DNA of 64,000 bases. It comes from a bacterium (GTDB lineage Bacteria; Pseudomonadota; Gammaproteobacteria; Burkholderiales; Burkholderiaceae_C). The DNA lies in the NCBI GenBank assembly GCA_030824555.1, contig JAVBXK010000040.1:31334-95333 (forward strand). The letters run 5' to 3'. Each line of letters starts with the position of its first letter. Positions within the stretch are counted from its first letter, which is position 1. Shown here in pieces: positions 52,382 through 62,291 of this stretch. The translations under genes and the position numbers were made by a program. The notes under the pieces are model-generated. The model was not told where the DNA came from. It made no database searches and was given only the letters and a program-made list of their open reading frames with translations.

Positions 52382-53338
52382 TCACCGGTGGGCCACACCG
52401 GGCAGGGCACACAGCATTTCGAACAGCAGGTTGGCACCCAGCAAAGCGGTGTTGCCGCTGGGGTCATAGGGTGGCGACACTTCGACCAGGTCGGCCCCTA
52501 CCAGGTTCAATCCTCTGCAGCCGCGCACGATTTCCAGGGCTTGAGGCACGGATAAGCCCCCTACCTCTGGCGTACCGGTACCCCCGGCATAGGCGGGGTC
52601 TATGCCGTCAATGTCAAAACTGAGGTAGGTGGGCGTAGCGGGGCCAATGGCCTGGCGGATCTGTGCCATCAGTGGTGCCAGCGATTGCCACCACACCTCG
52701 TGCGCAGGCACGAGGTGAAAGCCCTGCTTGCGCGGCCAGTCGAAGTCTTCGGATGAATAGCCGCTGCCACGCAGTCCGATCTGCCAGACCTTGTTGCCCT
52801 GCAGCAGCCCTTCTTCTACCGCCCGGCGGAAGGGGGTGCCGTGGGCAATGCGTTCACCGAACATGTCGGGGTTGACGTCTGCGTGGGCATCCACGTGTAT
52901 CAGCGCCACCGGGCCGTGCCGCTCTTTCAAGGCTCGCAGAATCGGCAAGGCAATGGTGTGATCACCGCCCAGCGTGAGCGGAATGCAGCCTGCGGCCAGC
53001 ACAGTGCGATAGTGCGCCGTGATGATGTCGACCGACTTGATCAGGTTGTAGGTGTTGATGGCCACGTCACCCAGGTCAGCCACCTGCAGAGAGTCGAACG
53101 GGGCGGCACCCGTGGCCATGTTGTAGGGCCGGATCAGGCACGACTCGGCCCGGATCTGCCGTGGCCCGAAGCGTGTGCCGGGCCGGTGGCTGGTGCCAAT
53201 GTCCAGCGGCACGCCGATGAAGCCCACGTCCAGCCCCTCTGGACTGGCAGCCATGGGCAGCCGCATCATGGTGGCGATGCCTCCGAAACGCGGCATGTCG
53301 TTGCCACCCTGGGGCTGGTTATGGGGACTCGTTGGCAT
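52382..53338 (-). CDS. agmatinase/guanidinobutyrase-type ureohydrolase
   Basis: The 318-residue protein is a manganese ureohydrolase of the arginase/agmatinase family. Metal ligands are visible as GGDH (H127), DAHAD (D150, H152, D154) and SFDIDGIDPAY. The pattern GTRFGPRQIRAES and GGLSVPQALEIVRG is of the agmatinase subgroup; pseudomonad guanidinobutyrase (GbuA) shares it. Because GABA aminotransferase and succinate-semialdehyde dehydrogenase are in the same operon, 4-guanidinobutyrate to GABA plus urea is the likely reaction; agmatine to putrescine is the alternative. It begins 3 nt after the stop of the chemoreceptor gene that lies upstream in the operon. Confidence 0.85.
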   Translation of the reverse strand: MPTSPHNQPQGGNDMPRFGGIATMMRLPMAASPEGLDVGFIGVPLDIGTSHRPGTRFGPRQIRAESCLIRPYNMATGAAPFDSLQVADLGDVAINTYNLIKSVDIITAHYRTVLAAGCIPLTLGGDHTIALPILRALKERHGPVALIHVDAHADVNPDMFGERIAHGTPFRRAVEEGLLQGNKVWQIGLRGSGYSSEDFDWPRKQGFHLVPAHEVWWQSLAPLMAQIRQAIGPATPTYLSFDIDGIDPAYAGGTGTPEVGGLSVPQALEIVRGCRGLNLVGADLVEVSPPYDPSGNTALLGANLLFEMLCALPGVAHR

Positions 53339-53341
53339 GGG

Positions 53342-54961
53342 TCAGAGTGAGTTGTGCAGCTTGAACGTGGCCATGGACTGCGCCAGTTGCATCGCTTGGG
53401 TGCGCAGGCTCTCGGCTGCAGCGCTGATTTCTTCTACCAAGGCAGCGTTTTGCTGTGTGGCCTCGTCGATGCGCCCCAGCGCACCGCTGACATGGCACAT
53501 GTCCTTGTGTTGCTGTTCGTTGGCTGTATGGATGTCACGTACCAATGCATCGACACGTTGCACCTGTGTCACGATGTCTTCAATGGTGCGGCCCGCATCG
53601 TTCACCTGGGTGGAGGCTTGCCGCACTTTGTCAACGTTGTTGCCGATCAGTTGCCGAATCTCCTTGGCAGCTTGTGCAGACCGTTGTGCCAGCGACCTGA
53701 CCTCCCCCGCCACGACGGCAAAGCCCCTGCCTTGTTCGCCTGCTCGGGCCGCTTCAACCGCTGCATTGAGCGCCAGGATGTTGGTCTGGAAGGCGATGCC
53801 GTCAATCACGCCCGTGATGTCACCGATGGTGCTGGATGACGCAGCCAAGTCATGCATGGTGGCCACGACTGCCGCCACGCTGCGCCCGCCAGTGGCGGCC
53901 AGCTCGCTCGCGCTGCTGGCCAGGGCATGTGCTTGCTGAGCGTGTGCGGCATTCTGTTGGATGGTGGATGTCATGTGTTCCACGGACGCCACGGTTTCCT
54001 GTACATCGCTGGCCTGCCGCTCGGTGCGCTGGCTGAGGTCTGCATTGCCAGCGGCAATCTGAGCCGACGCGGCGGCAACGCCATCGCTGCTGTTGCGCAC
54101 GTTGCCCACCAACGCGGCCAGGCGCTGTTGCATGGTGAGCATGGCTGCCATGATGCTGTTGGGCGCCACGTTGCCGGTGTCAGGGGCACCATGCCTTGCA
54201 ACCCGTGTATCGGACAGGTCACCGTCGGCAATGGCCAGCGCGATGCTGGCCACATCCTGCGGTTCACCCCCTACCTGGCGGGACACCGAGTGCACTACCA
54301 CATAAGACGCCATCAGTCCCAGCGCTGTGGCCAGGACGCAGGCCCCTGCCAGCACTGCAATGGACAACCCATAGGCCGCACGTCCTTCATCGGCCAGGGT
54401 ACTGGCCATGTCGGACTTGTGGGCCCACTCCTCGTCAATGGCCTTGAGGGTTGCACTGAAGATGCGCTCTGACCGGCTGGTGAAAATGCGCCGTGCTTCC
54501 TCCACTTTGTCGGGCTCATCCAGTGACTGCCGAGACACCTTGCTGAGTTTTTTCCAGTTGGTGGTGGCCAGTTCAATGCTGCCGCCGAGGTCTTTCCACA
54601 ATTCGCGGTCCCGGTCGTCTGCCAGCAAGGGTTCGTGTTCGGCAATGGCGTTGCTCAGTTGGGCAAATGTCTGATCGATCCGCGTTTCCAGATCGGTCAT
54701 TTCTTCTGCTGACACCGTCATCAGGTGTTGTGCCTGTTGCATGCGGATGGCCGATGCCAGTTCCTGCCAGTGGCGAACCGCCTGCAACGACGGCGTGGTG
54801 GTGGTGGCGTAGTACTGGAGCGACCGGTGCATGGCACCGATCTGCACCGAAGACATCACCGCCACACCGATCAGCAGACCCAGCAGCAACCCGAATCCCG
54901 CCATCAGGCGGGTGCGCAACCGTGCTGGGTGGCCGCGCCTGGTCAACCGTGACATCATCAT
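53342..54961 (-). CDS. methyl-accepting chemotaxis protein in the GABA operon
   Basis: The 539-residue receptor has an N-terminal helix ([21 protein letters not shown]), a four-helix-bundle-type periplasmic domain (about 45-185; [20 protein letters not shown]), a second helix ([25 protein letters not shown]), HAMP and a signalling tip with [22 protein letters not shown]. It stands in the transport/catabolism operon, between the permease gene (4 nt upstream) and the ureohydrolase gene (3 nt downstream). Its ligand is therefore likely the imported amine or guanidino compound. The ATG at 54961 is chosen over 54982 because the latter overlaps the permease end. Confidence 0.88.
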   Translation of the reverse strand: MMMSRLTRRGHPARLRTRLMAGFGLLLGLLIGVAVMSSVQIGAMHRSLQYYATTTTPSLQAVRHWQELASAIRMQQAQHLMTVSAEEMTDLETRIDQTFAQLSNAIAEHEPLLADDRDRELWKDLGGSIELATTNWKKLSKVSRQSLDEPDKVEEARRIFTSRSERIFSATLKAIDEEWAHKSDMASTLADEGRAAYGLSIAVLAGACVLATALGLMASYVVVHSVSRQVGGEPQDVASIALAIADGDLSDTRVARHGAPDTGNVAPNSIMAAMLTMQQRLAALVGNVRNSSDGVAAASAQIAAGNADLSQRTERQASDVQETVASVEHMTSTIQQNAAHAQQAHALASSASELAATGGRSVAAVVATMHDLAASSSTIGDITGVIDGIAFQTNILALNAAVEAARAGEQGRGFAVVAGEVRSLAQRSAQAAKEIRQLIGNNVDKVRQASTQVNDAGRTIEDIVTQVQRVDALVRDIHTANEQQHKDMCHVSGALGRIDEATQQNAALVEEISAAAESLRTQAMQLAQSMATFKLHNSL

Positions 54962-54965
54962 GCGA

Positions 54966-55787
54966 TCACTTGCGGCGGCCACGCAGCCACTCCATCACCA
55001 GCAGCAGGCTGGTGGTGAACAGGATCAGCAGCGTGGCCACGGCGGCAATGGTGGGGGATATGTTCTCGCGGATACCGGTGAACATCTGGCGTGGCAGAGT
55101 GGTTTGATCGGCTCCGGCCAAGAAGAGGGTGACCACCACTTCGTCAAACGAGGTGGCAAAGGCGAACAGCGCACCCGAAATCACGCCAGGCGCAATCACC
55201 GGTAGGGTGATGCGAAAGAACGTGCGCAGTGGGGTTTCACCCAGGCTGAGCGAGGCACGGGTCAGGTTGTGGTTGAAGCCGGTCAGCGTGGCCAACACCG
55301 TGGTCAGCACGAAGGGGGCGCCCAGCGCGGCGTGTACCACGATCAGGCCAATGTAGGTGTCTGCCAAGCCCAGGGGCGCAAAAAACAGGTAGGCGGCCAC
55401 GCCCACCACCACGATGGGCACCACCATGGGCGCAATCAGCACGCTCATCAGCAGTCCCTTGAATGGAAAGTCTGCCCGTGACAAACCCACAGCGGCCAAC
55501 GTGCCCAGTGTCGTGGCAATGATGGTGGCAGCAGGGGCCACGATGAAGCTGTTTCGGGTGGCGCGAACCCATTCGTCCGAATGGAACAGGTTGTCGTACC
55601 ATTTCAGTGACCAGCCAGGAATCGGGTAGGCCAGAAAGGAGCTGTCGGAAAACGACAGCGGGATCATCACCAGAATGGGGGTGAGCAGGTACACCAGCAC
55701 GGCCACGCACAGCGCACGCACCGCCCACCAGATCAGCTTCTCTGGCAACGAGGTGTACAGGGGAAATTGGGGGAGCAAGTGTTTCAT
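54966..55787 (-). CDS. potC: ABC transporter permease, PotC type
   Basis: The 273-residue protein has six membrane helices and the EAA loop [23 protein letters not shown] that docks the ATPase. It is of the PotC/ThiW type used with polyamine and related importers. It is the fifth gene of the operon and 4 nt from the PotB-like gene. The gene name is by family; substrate is discussed at the ureohydrolase entry. Confidence 0.88.
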   Translation of the reverse strand: MKHLLPQFPLYTSLPEKLIWWAVRALCVAVLVYLLTPILVMIPLSFSDSSFLAYPIPGWSLKWYDNLFHSDEWVRATRNSFIVAPAATIIATTLGTLAAVGLSRADFPFKGLLMSVLIAPMVVPIVVVGVAAYLFFAPLGLADTYIGLIVVHAALGAPFVLTTVLATLTGFNHNLTRASLSLGETPLRTFFRITLPVIAPGVISGALFAFATSFDEVVVTLFLAGADQTTLPRQMFTGIRENISPTIAAVATLLILFTTSLLLVMEWLRGRRK

Positions 55788-55791
55788 GAGG

Positions 55792-57045
55792 TCAGCTCAG
55801 GCTCAGTTCTGTGCGGCTGAAGCGGCGGTACACCGCGTACAGCACCAGGGTGGCGATCAGCAACAGGGCACCCAGCGCACAAGCCATGCCCCAGTTGATT
55901 TCGACGTTGGTGTAACGGGCGATGTAGTAACTCAACATCTGGTCATCGGCCCCCCCTAGCAACGCAGGGGTCACGTAATAGCCAATGGACAGGATGAACA
56001 CCAGCAACGCACCGGCGCCGATACCCGGGTACGTTTGGGGCACATAAACGCGCCAGAACGCAGCCATGGGCGTGCTGCCCAGCGACACCGCCGCACGCTC
56101 GTAGGTAGGGGGTACGCTTTTCATCACGCTGTACAGCGGCAGGATCATGAAAGGCAGCAGGATGTGCACCATGGCAATGACCACGCCGGTGCGGTTGAAC
56201 AGCAGTTCCAGAGGCCCGTCGATGATGCCCGTGGCCATCAGGCCACGGTTGACCAGGCCTTCTGACTGCAACAACACCATCCAGGCAGCCACGCGCACCA
56301 GGATAGAAGTCCAGAACGGCACCAGCACCAGGATCATCAGCACGTTGGCTGCGCGGTCGCTCAGGCTGGCGAGCCACCATGCCAATGGGTAGCCCAAAGC
56401 CAGCGCAAACAGCGTGACCACCAGACTGATGTGGAAGGTGCGCAGCAAAATGCCGCCAAAGGCCCGTTGGTCTTCGGGCATGCGCTCGACGTGGCCCTCC
56501 ACGTCACGGCGCAGGTCCACCGAAGCCAACATGTAGTCGGGTGTCCAGCGCGAACCGTTCTTGGCAATGGCCGACCAGAACGGCACCTGGTCCCAGCGCG
56601 GGTCGATCTGGATCAGCCGCTCGCGGATCTGTTCGGGGCTGCCCTCGATGGGCAGGCTGCGGTAGGCGCCCATGATGAGTGAACGGGCACCGGCCACCTC
56701 GGTGTTGAGGCGGCGGGCCAGCGCACCGGCATCGGCGCTGTCAGGCAACTGGGACAGGTCGGCCACCAGCGCCGCGTAGGCGGCTGGCGGAGGGCTGTCC
56801 TGGCCTTTCCAGTCTTCAAGGGTCACCACTGTTCGGGGCAGAGCCCGGACCACCTCGGGGTTCTCCACCGCGCGCTGCAGCAGCATGACGATGGGCACCA
56901 GCAGCGTCATCAGCAGGAAGACCAGCAGGGGCACGGTCAGACCGAAGGCCCGCCATTGCCGTCCTGCCTGGGCACGGGCCAACGACTTGCGCAGTGCGCC
57001 GACATCCAGCTGCACAGCAGGGGAAACACCAGAGATTGAGGCCAT
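55792..57045 (-). CDS. potB: ABC transporter permease, PotB type, with large periplasmic insert
   Basis: The 417-residue protein is the partner permease of PotC. It has the usual helices and EAA loop (ERAAVSLGSTPMAAFWRVYVPQTYPGI), but between helix 1 (AFGLTVPLLVFLLMTLLVPIVMLL) and helix 2 it carries about 140 extra residues (NPEVVRALPRTVVTLEDWKG ... EDQRAFGGILLRTFHI). This insert faces the periplasm and makes it about 130 residues longer than PotB. It may contact the substrate or the binding protein. The gene overlaps neither neighbour; spacings are 4 nt and 39 nt. Confidence 0.88.
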   Translation of the reverse strand: MASISGVSPAVQLDVGALRKSLARAQAGRQWRAFGLTVPLLVFLLMTLLVPIVMLLQRAVENPEVVRALPRTVVTLEDWKGQDSPPPAAYAALVADLSQLPDSADAGALARRLNTEVAGARSLIMGAYRSLPIEGSPEQIRERLIQIDPRWDQVPFWSAIAKNGSRWTPDYMLASVDLRRDVEGHVERMPEDQRAFGGILLRTFHISLVVTLFALALGYPLAWWLASLSDRAANVLMILVLVPFWTSILVRVAAWMVLLQSEGLVNRGLMATGIIDGPLELLFNRTGVVIAMVHILLPFMILPLYSVMKSVPPTYERAAVSLGSTPMAAFWRVYVPQTYPGIGAGALLVFILSIGYYVTPALLGGADDQMLSYYIARYTNVEINWGMACALGALLLIATLVLYAVYRRFSRTELSLS

Positions 57046-57084
57046 GGGTTTGAAATCCGTGAACGGTGATGACTCAGGCCGTGC

Positions 57085-58110
57085 TTACTGGGTGGCCCAG
57101 GCCGCGAAACGCTTCTCCAGCGCCTCGCCCTGGTCGGCCCAGAAGGTCACGTTGAATTGCAAAGCTTCTTTGGCGTTGGAGGCTGATGTGGGCAGATCGT
57201 CCAGGGTCTTTTTGTCCAACAGGGGCAACGCCTTGTTGTTGGTTGGGCCATAGGCGATGTGCTGGGTGTAGGCAGCCTGGTTGGCAGCGGTCACGCCAAA
57301 GGCAATGAATTTCTGAGCCAATTCCTTGTTGGGTGCGCCCTTGGGGATCATCCAGTAGTCCAGGTCATAGATGCCACCCGGCCAGTAGATCTTCAGGTTG
57401 CGGCCTTCGCGGTTGGCTGCATCGATGCGGCCATTGAACACCGTAGACAGCACCACGTCACCCGCCACCAGGAATTGCGGTGCCTGTGCACCGGCTTCCC
57501 ACCATTGAATGCTGGGTTTGAGTTCGGTCAGCTTCTTGAAGGCGCGGTCAGCCCCTTCCTTGGTGGCCAGCACCTTGTACACATCAGCGGGCTTGACACC
57601 GTCGGCCATCAGTGCGAATTCGAGGTTGTAACGGGCACCCTTGCGCATGCCGCGCTTGCCAGGGATTTTTTTGGTGTCGAAGAAGTCGGCCCAGCTGGCG
57701 GGCGCGTTCTTGAGCTTGTCACCGTTGTAAGCCATCACGGTAGACCACACGAAGAAGCCGATGCCGCATTCAGTGACGGCTGCAGGCATGAAATCGCCCT
57801 TGTTGCCAACTTTGCTGTAGTCCAGCTTTTCGTACAGGCCTTCGTCACAGCCGCGCACAGCGTCGGGCGATTCGACTTCAACCACGTCCCAGGTGACCTT
57901 TTTGGTTTCGACCATGGCCTTGACCTTGGCTTGCTCGCCGTTGTATTCAACCGAAACCATTTTGGTTCCGGTGGCCTTTTCGAAGGGCTCGTAATAGGCT
58001 TTTTTCTGGGCAATGGCGTTCGCACCGCCGAAGTTCACAACAGTCAGTTGCTGGGCGCTGACTACGCCAGCAGCCAGCGCGCACACGGCGGCGACAAGGG
58101 TTTTTTTCAT
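57085..58110 (-). CDS. potD: periplasmic binding protein, PotD type
   Basis: The 341-residue receptor has a signal peptide (KTLVAAVCALAAGVVSAQ) and a type II binding fold of the PotD/PotF group: LTVVNFGGANAIAQKKAYYEPFEKATGTK at the start and SPDAVRGCDEGLYEKLDYSK (with a cysteine) near 80-100. It delivers its solute to PotBC. The amine or guanidine side chain specificity fits the operon. AACTCTCACTGGAGAACC precedes the ATG. Confidence 0.9.
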   Translation of the reverse strand: MKKTLVAAVCALAAGVVSAQQLTVVNFGGANAIAQKKAYYEPFEKATGTKMVSVEYNGEQAKVKAMVETKKVTWDVVEVESPDAVRGCDEGLYEKLDYSKVGNKGDFMPAAVTECGIGFFVWSTVMAYNGDKLKNAPASWADFFDTKKIPGKRGMRKGARYNLEFALMADGVKPADVYKVLATKEGADRAFKKLTELKPSIQWWEAGAQAPQFLVAGDVVLSTVFNGRIDAANREGRNLKIYWPGGIYDLDYWMIPKGAPNKELAQKFIAFGVTAANQAAYTQHIAYGPTNNKALPLLDKKTLDDLPTSASNAKEALQFNVTFWADQGEALEKRFAAWATQ

Positions 58111-58175
58111 GGAAGGGTTCTCCAGTGAGAGTTGAACGAGGGGAAAACGGGAGGAAGGAAAAACAAAAGACAGGC

Positions 58176-59264
58176 TCAGACGGCATACAGCCGCGTTGAA
58201 GCCGGGGGAAACTCCAGCGCCACGGCATCGCCAGGGTGCGGATGGGGGTTGCTGCCCTCTCGGGTCAGCGGTAACTTGACGGTGGCCTCAGGTTGACCGT
58301 GGCCCAGTTCGCACAGCAATCGCAGGTGGTCGCCGTGGTAAATGACCCGGCTGACAGTGGCCATCAGGTAGTTGGCCCGGTCAGCACGTGCCTCCGGGTG
58401 CCAGACGATGCGTTCAGGGCGCACACAGGCCTCTACCCGTGCACCCAAGCCAGCCCGGTTGACGTTGATGCCTTGCAGCACGCGTCCGTCGGTCAGGGTC
58501 AGCGTGTCAGGGGCTGTCAGCGTGCCGCGCAGCACGGTGCTGTCGCCCACAAATCCGGCCACAAAACGGGTGGACGGCGCTTCGTACAGGTCTTCCACCG
58601 CAGCCAGTTGCTGGATCACGCCATCGTTGAACACCGCCACGCGGTCGCTCATGGTCAGGGCTTCGCTCTGGTCGTGCGTGACGTACACGAAGGTCAGCCC
58701 CAGCTGGTGGTGCAGCTCCTTCAGCTCAATCTGCATGTGCTCGCGCAACTGCTTGTCCAGGGCGCCCAGTGGCTCGTCCATCAACACCAGCTTGGGTTCG
58801 AACACCAGTGCACGGGCCAGGGCCACGCGCTGCTGTTGTCCACCCGACAGGCGCGACGGCAACCGGTCGGTCATGCCGCTCAGCTGAACCATGTCCAGGG
58901 CCTTTTGCACACGGCGCGCCTGGTCGTCTTTCGACACCTTGCGCACCGTCAGCGGGTAGGCCACGTTTTCGCCCACCGTCATGTGGGGAAACAACGCATA
59001 GTTCTGGAACACCATGCCGAAGTTGCGCTTGTGCGGCGGTGTGCGGGTGATGGGCTTGCCGTCCAGCAGGATGTCTCCTGCCGTGGGCGACTCGAAGCCC
59101 GCCAGCATCATCAGCGTGGTGGTTTTGCCAGAGCCCGAAGGACCCAGCAGGCTCAGGAACTCCCCGCGCTGGATGTCCAGGTTCAGGTCCCGGACCACCA
59201 GTTGCTCACCATCGTAGGTTTTCTGGACGCTCTGGAAGCGCACCAGGGGATCGGCAGGTTGCAT
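58176..59264 (-). CDS. potA: ABC transporter ATPase, PotA type
   Basis: The 362-residue protein has the ATPase core (Walker A LLGPSGSGKTT, Q-loop GMVFQNYALFPHMTVGENV, signature RLSGGQQQRVALARALVF, Walker B LVLMDEPLGALDKQ, His of YVTHDQSEAL) and a C-terminal regulatory TOBE domain (about 250-355; ACVRPERIVWHPEAR). It powers the PotBCD importer. The ATG at 59264 fits family length; the 59306 alternative adds 14 residues. It lies 25 nt from the aminotransferase gene. Confidence 0.92.
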   Translation of the reverse strand: MQPADPLVRFQSVQKTYDGEQLVVRDLNLDIQRGEFLSLLGPSGSGKTTTLMMLAGFESPTAGDILLDGKPITRTPPHKRNFGMVFQNYALFPHMTVGENVAYPLTVRKVSKDDQARRVQKALDMVQLSGMTDRLPSRLSGGQQQRVALARALVFEPKLVLMDEPLGALDKQLREHMQIELKELHHQLGLTFVYVTHDQSEALTMSDRVAVFNDGVIQQLAAVEDLYEAPSTRFVAGFVGDSTVLRGTLTAPDTLTLTDGRVLQGINVNRAGLGARVEACVRPERIVWHPEARADRANYLMATVSRVIYHGDHLRLLCELGHGQPEATVKLPLTREGSNPHPHPGDAVALEFPPASTRLYAV

Positions 59265-59289
59265 GGCGTGTGTGTTTTGGAGTAGAGGA

Positions 59290-60582
59290 TCAGGCGACGG
59301 CAGCAAAGCTGGCCTCGATGATGGCCATGCCTTCGTCGATCAGGGCGTCGGAGGCCGTCAGTGGCACCAGCACGCGGATCACGTTGCCGTAAGTGCCGCA
59401 AGACAGCAGCACCAGGCCACTGCGGGCGGCTTCTGCAACCACCTTGCGGGTCAAGGCGGCATCGGGGCTGTGAACGTCACCGCCTTCGAACAGCTCGATG
59501 GCCACCATCGCGCCCAGGCCCCGCACGTCGCCAATGGCCTTGTGCTGTTGGGCCATGGCCTTGAACCCGTTGACCAGGCGCTCGCCCAGGCTGCGGCTGC
59601 GTGCCAGCAGTTGCTCGTCGTCAAATGCCTGAATCACCGCCAGCGCAGCGGCGCAGGCCACAGGCGAACCGGCGTAGGTGCCACCCAGGCCACCGGCCGC
59701 AGGGGCGTCGATCACCTCGGCGCGGCCCACCACGCCCGACAGCGGGAAGCCACCGGCCAGCGACTTGGCGGTGGTGATCAGGTCAGGCGCCACAGGCCAC
59801 TGCTCGCAGGCAAACCAGGTGCCGGTGCGTCCAGCGCCGGTCTGCACCTCGTCAGCGATCAGCAAAATCCCGTGGCGGTCGGCAATTTCTTTCAGGCGGC
59901 TGATGAATTCTGGCGGTGCGATGTGGAAGCCACCCTCACCCTGTACCGGTTCGACGATGAAGGCCGCCACGCGGGAAGCCTCGATGTCGTTCTTGAAAAT
60001 CTGTTCCACCGACGCGATGGCATCGTCCACCGTGACGCCGTACAGGGCATTGGGGAACTGTGCATGGAAAATTTCAGACGGGAAGGGTCCAAAACCTGTT
60101 TTGTAGGGGGCCACCTTGCCGGTCAGCCCCAGCGTGTAATGGGTGCGGCCGTGGTAGCCGCCGGTGAAGGCGACGACACCACCGCGGCCCGTGTGCGAAC
60201 GGGCGATCTTGATGGCGTTTTCCACCGCCTCGGCCCCTGTGGTCAGCAGCAAGCTCTTTTTGGCGAAGTTGCCGGGTGCCATGGCGTTGAGTTTTTCGCA
60301 CACGGCCACGTAGGGCTCGTAAGCCACGACCTGGAAGCAGGTGTGGGTGTACAGGTCCAGCTGCGCCTTGACTGCGGCAATCACTTCAGGGTGCAGGTGG
60401 CCAGTGTTGAGCACGGCGATGCCGCCGGCAAAGTCGATAAAGCGGCGGCCTTCCACATCTGTGAACTCGGCATTGCGGGCCGACTGGATGAAGAGTTCGT
60501 GAGCCTGGCCCACCCCACGCGCCACGGCAGCGTGGCGGCGGGCAAGCAGGGTGGCATTGGTTGGGGCGAGGTCTTGTGACAT
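59290..60582 (-). CDS. gabT: 4-aminobutyrate aminotransferase
   Basis: The 430-residue PLP enzyme of class III moves the amino group of GABA to 2-oxoglutarate, giving succinic semialdehyde. Visible motifs: GRRFIDFAGGIAVLNTGHLHP, ADEVQTGAGRTGTWFACEQ (PLP-ring aspartate) and the PLP lysine in DLITTAKSLAGGFPLSG. It is the first gene of the minus operon, next to the divergent MocR regulator. ATG 60582 (MSQDLAPTN) is the family start; an earlier ATG at 60777 lies inside the regulator gene. Confidence 0.92.
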   Translation of the reverse strand: MSQDLAPTNATLLARRHAAVARGVGQAHELFIQSARNAEFTDVEGRRFIDFAGGIAVLNTGHLHPEVIAAVKAQLDLYTHTCFQVVAYEPYVAVCEKLNAMAPGNFAKKSLLLTTGAEAVENAIKIARSHTGRGGVVAFTGGYHGRTHYTLGLTGKVAPYKTGFGPFPSEIFHAQFPNALYGVTVDDAIASVEQIFKNDIEASRVAAFIVEPVQGEGGFHIAPPEFISRLKEIADRHGILLIADEVQTGAGRTGTWFACEQWPVAPDLITTAKSLAGGFPLSGVVGRAEVIDAPAAGGLGGTYAGSPVACAAALAVIQAFDDEQLLARSRSLGERLVNGFKAMAQQHKAIGDVRGLGAMVAIELFEGGDVHSPDAALTRKVVAEAARSGLVLLSCGTYGNVIRVLVPLTASDALIDEGMAIIEASFAAVA

Positions 60583-60657
60583 GTGGTGCTGGGCCCATTC
60601 AGGAGCCGTTTGTGGAGGAACGGGCTGAACTGTAGGGGCCGTTTTGACCACCGTCCA

Positions 60658-60712
60658 TGTACACACAGATCGGGTTTTGGGTGCACTGTGCAGGTCTAGA
60701 ATCCTGTACACA
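60658..60712. promoter_or_regulatory. direct repeats between gabT and its MocR regulator
   Basis: TGTACACA occurs at 60658-60665 and 60705-60712, 47 nt apart in the same direction, in the 185-nt region between gabT and the divergent regulator. Direct repeats are the usual operator type of GabR/MocR proteins. The second copy lies about 55 nt from the regulator start. Confidence 0.5.
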
Positions 60713-60767
60713 ATTTCCCTGATCTGGTGCGTGCCTAACGCGTGCAAACTACCCGCCTTTTTGTCCG

Positions 60768-62213
60768 ATGCTTTCACTCAGCCCCGACCTGCAAACGCCC
60801 CTGGTGAGCCAGATCGTGGACGGGTTGCGTGGCCTCATCAGTGCACAGGTGCTCAAGCCAGGAGCCAAGTTGCCCTCCATCCGGGCCTTTGCCGTCAGCC
60901 ACGGTGTCAGCGTGTTCACGGTGGTCGAGGCGTACGACCGCCTGGTGGCGCAAGGGTGGTTGGTGTCCAAAGCCAATGCGGGTTTTTTTGTCAAACGGCG
61001 GGGTGACGAAGGCGCAGGCACCGCAACGGTGCCCCGCGAAGCCCCTCGGTTCGACACACGCTGGTACCTCAAACAGATATTTGAAAACCGCAACCTCCCT
61101 CTCAAGCCCGGTTGCGGCTGGTTGCCCCATGATTGGCTGTGTGCCGATGCCGTGCGCCGCAGCTTGCGGCAGCTGTCATCCGACGGCCTGGAGCTGGATG
61201 GTTACGGCCTGCCCTCTGGCCACATGGCCTTGCGGTTGCTGATTGCCGAGGGCATGGCAGAGCACCAGATATCGGTCGATGCCGACCAGGTGTTGCTCAC
61301 CCACGGCTCCAGCCAGGCGCTGGACCTGGTGGCACGCTGCCTGTTGAAGGCGGGCGACGTGGTGCTGGTGGACGAACCGGGCTACCCCAACCTGCACCAC
61401 ATGCTGCGCCTGCTGGGCGCCCAGGTGGTGGGCGTGCCGCGCACCCCCACCGGTTACGACCTGGATGCCCTGGAAGCGCTGCTGGCCCTTCACAAACCGA
61501 AGGCTTTTTTCACGCAACCGCGTTTGCAAAGCCCCAGTGGCTCACAGGCGTCGGTGGCGCACCTGCATCGCCTGCTGCGTTTGGCCGATCAGCATGACTT
61601 TGTGCTGGTCGAAAACGACCTGTATGCCGACCTCGATTCCACGCAGCGGTCCACGCTGGCCAGCCTGGATCAGTTGCGGCGAGTGGTGTATCTGGGGAGT
61701 TTTTCCAAAACGGTGTCGCCCAACCTGCGTGTGGGGTTTTTGCTGGCGCGGTCCGAATGGCTGGCCGAATTCGTGCAGCTCAAGATGGTGGCCGGGCTGA
61801 CGTCGTCCGATCTGGCCGAGCGCGTCATTTTTGGTGTGCTGACCGATGGGCGTTGGCGCAAGCACCTGAAGTCGGTACGCGACCGGTTGGGCGAAGCCCA
61901 CCGCCAAGTGGGGCGCAAGCTGGAAAGCCTGGGGTTCGAGTTGTTTCACGAGCCCCAGGCCGGCATGTACCTGTGGGCACGCCACCCCGACTTGCCTGAC
62001 AGCGCCGAACTGTCCATGCAGGGCACTGCAGAGGGCATCATGCTCGGCCCCGGGCAGTTGTTTCTGGTCGAGCCGCGCCCCACGGGGTGGCTGCGTTTCA
62101 ACGTGTCGTTCAGCCAGGATGAGCGGTTGTGGCGCTTTCTGGCCCAGCGCATTGAGCAGGGTCGCCGTGCGGAGTTGAGCATGGGCGACGCGGGTACCTT
62201 GCCCAGTGCCTGA
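60768..62213 (+). CDS. gabR: MocR/GabR-type regulator with aminotransferase domain
   Basis: The 481-residue protein joins a GntR winged helix-turn-helix (about 8-75; AQVLKPGAKLPSIRAFAVSHG) to a class I/II aminotransferase-like domain that binds PLP. The PLP lysine is visible in YLGSFSKTVSPNLRVGF. GabR senses GABA through PLP and activates gabT/gabD. Its divergent position from the operon supports that. Other MocR members respond to taurine or beta-alanine; the exact effector is not certain. It is followed by a long inverted repeat. Confidence 0.88.
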   Translation: MLSLSPDLQTPLVSQIVDGLRGLISAQVLKPGAKLPSIRAFAVSHGVSVFTVVEAYDRLVAQGWLVSKANAGFFVKRRGDEGAGTATVPREAPRFDTRWYLKQIFENRNLPLKPGCGWLPHDWLCADAVRRSLRQLSSDGLELDGYGLPSGHMALRLLIAEGMAEHQISVDADQVLLTHGSSQALDLVARCLLKAGDVVLVDEPGYPNLHHMLRLLGAQVVGVPRTPTGYDLDALEALLALHKPKAFFTQPRLQSPSGSQASVAHLHRLLRLADQHDFVLVENDLYADLDSTQRSTLASLDQLRRVVYLGSFSKTVSPNLRVGFLLARSEWLAEFVQLKMVAGLTSSDLAERVIFGVLTDGRWRKHLKSVRDRLGEAHRQVGRKLESLGFELFHEPQAGMYLWARHPDLPDSAELSMQGTAEGIMLGPGQLFLVEPRPTGWLRFNVSFSQDERLWRFLAQRIEQGRRAELSMGDAGTLPSA

Positions 62214-62236
62214 GCTGGCCATTTGCCGACCTGCCT

Positions 62237-62291
62237 GGTCAGAGGCTGAGAGTTGTTCGGGCATGGGCGAAAGACTCTCAGCCTCTTGACC
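62237..62291 (+). terminator. long inverted repeat after gabR
   Basis: GGTCAGAGGCTGAGAGT (62237-62253) is matched by ACTCTCAGCCTCTTGACC (62274-62291) with 1-2 mismatches and a 20-nt loop. It follows the stop by about 24 nt and is the probable terminator, although no long T-run is present. Confidence 0.55.
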
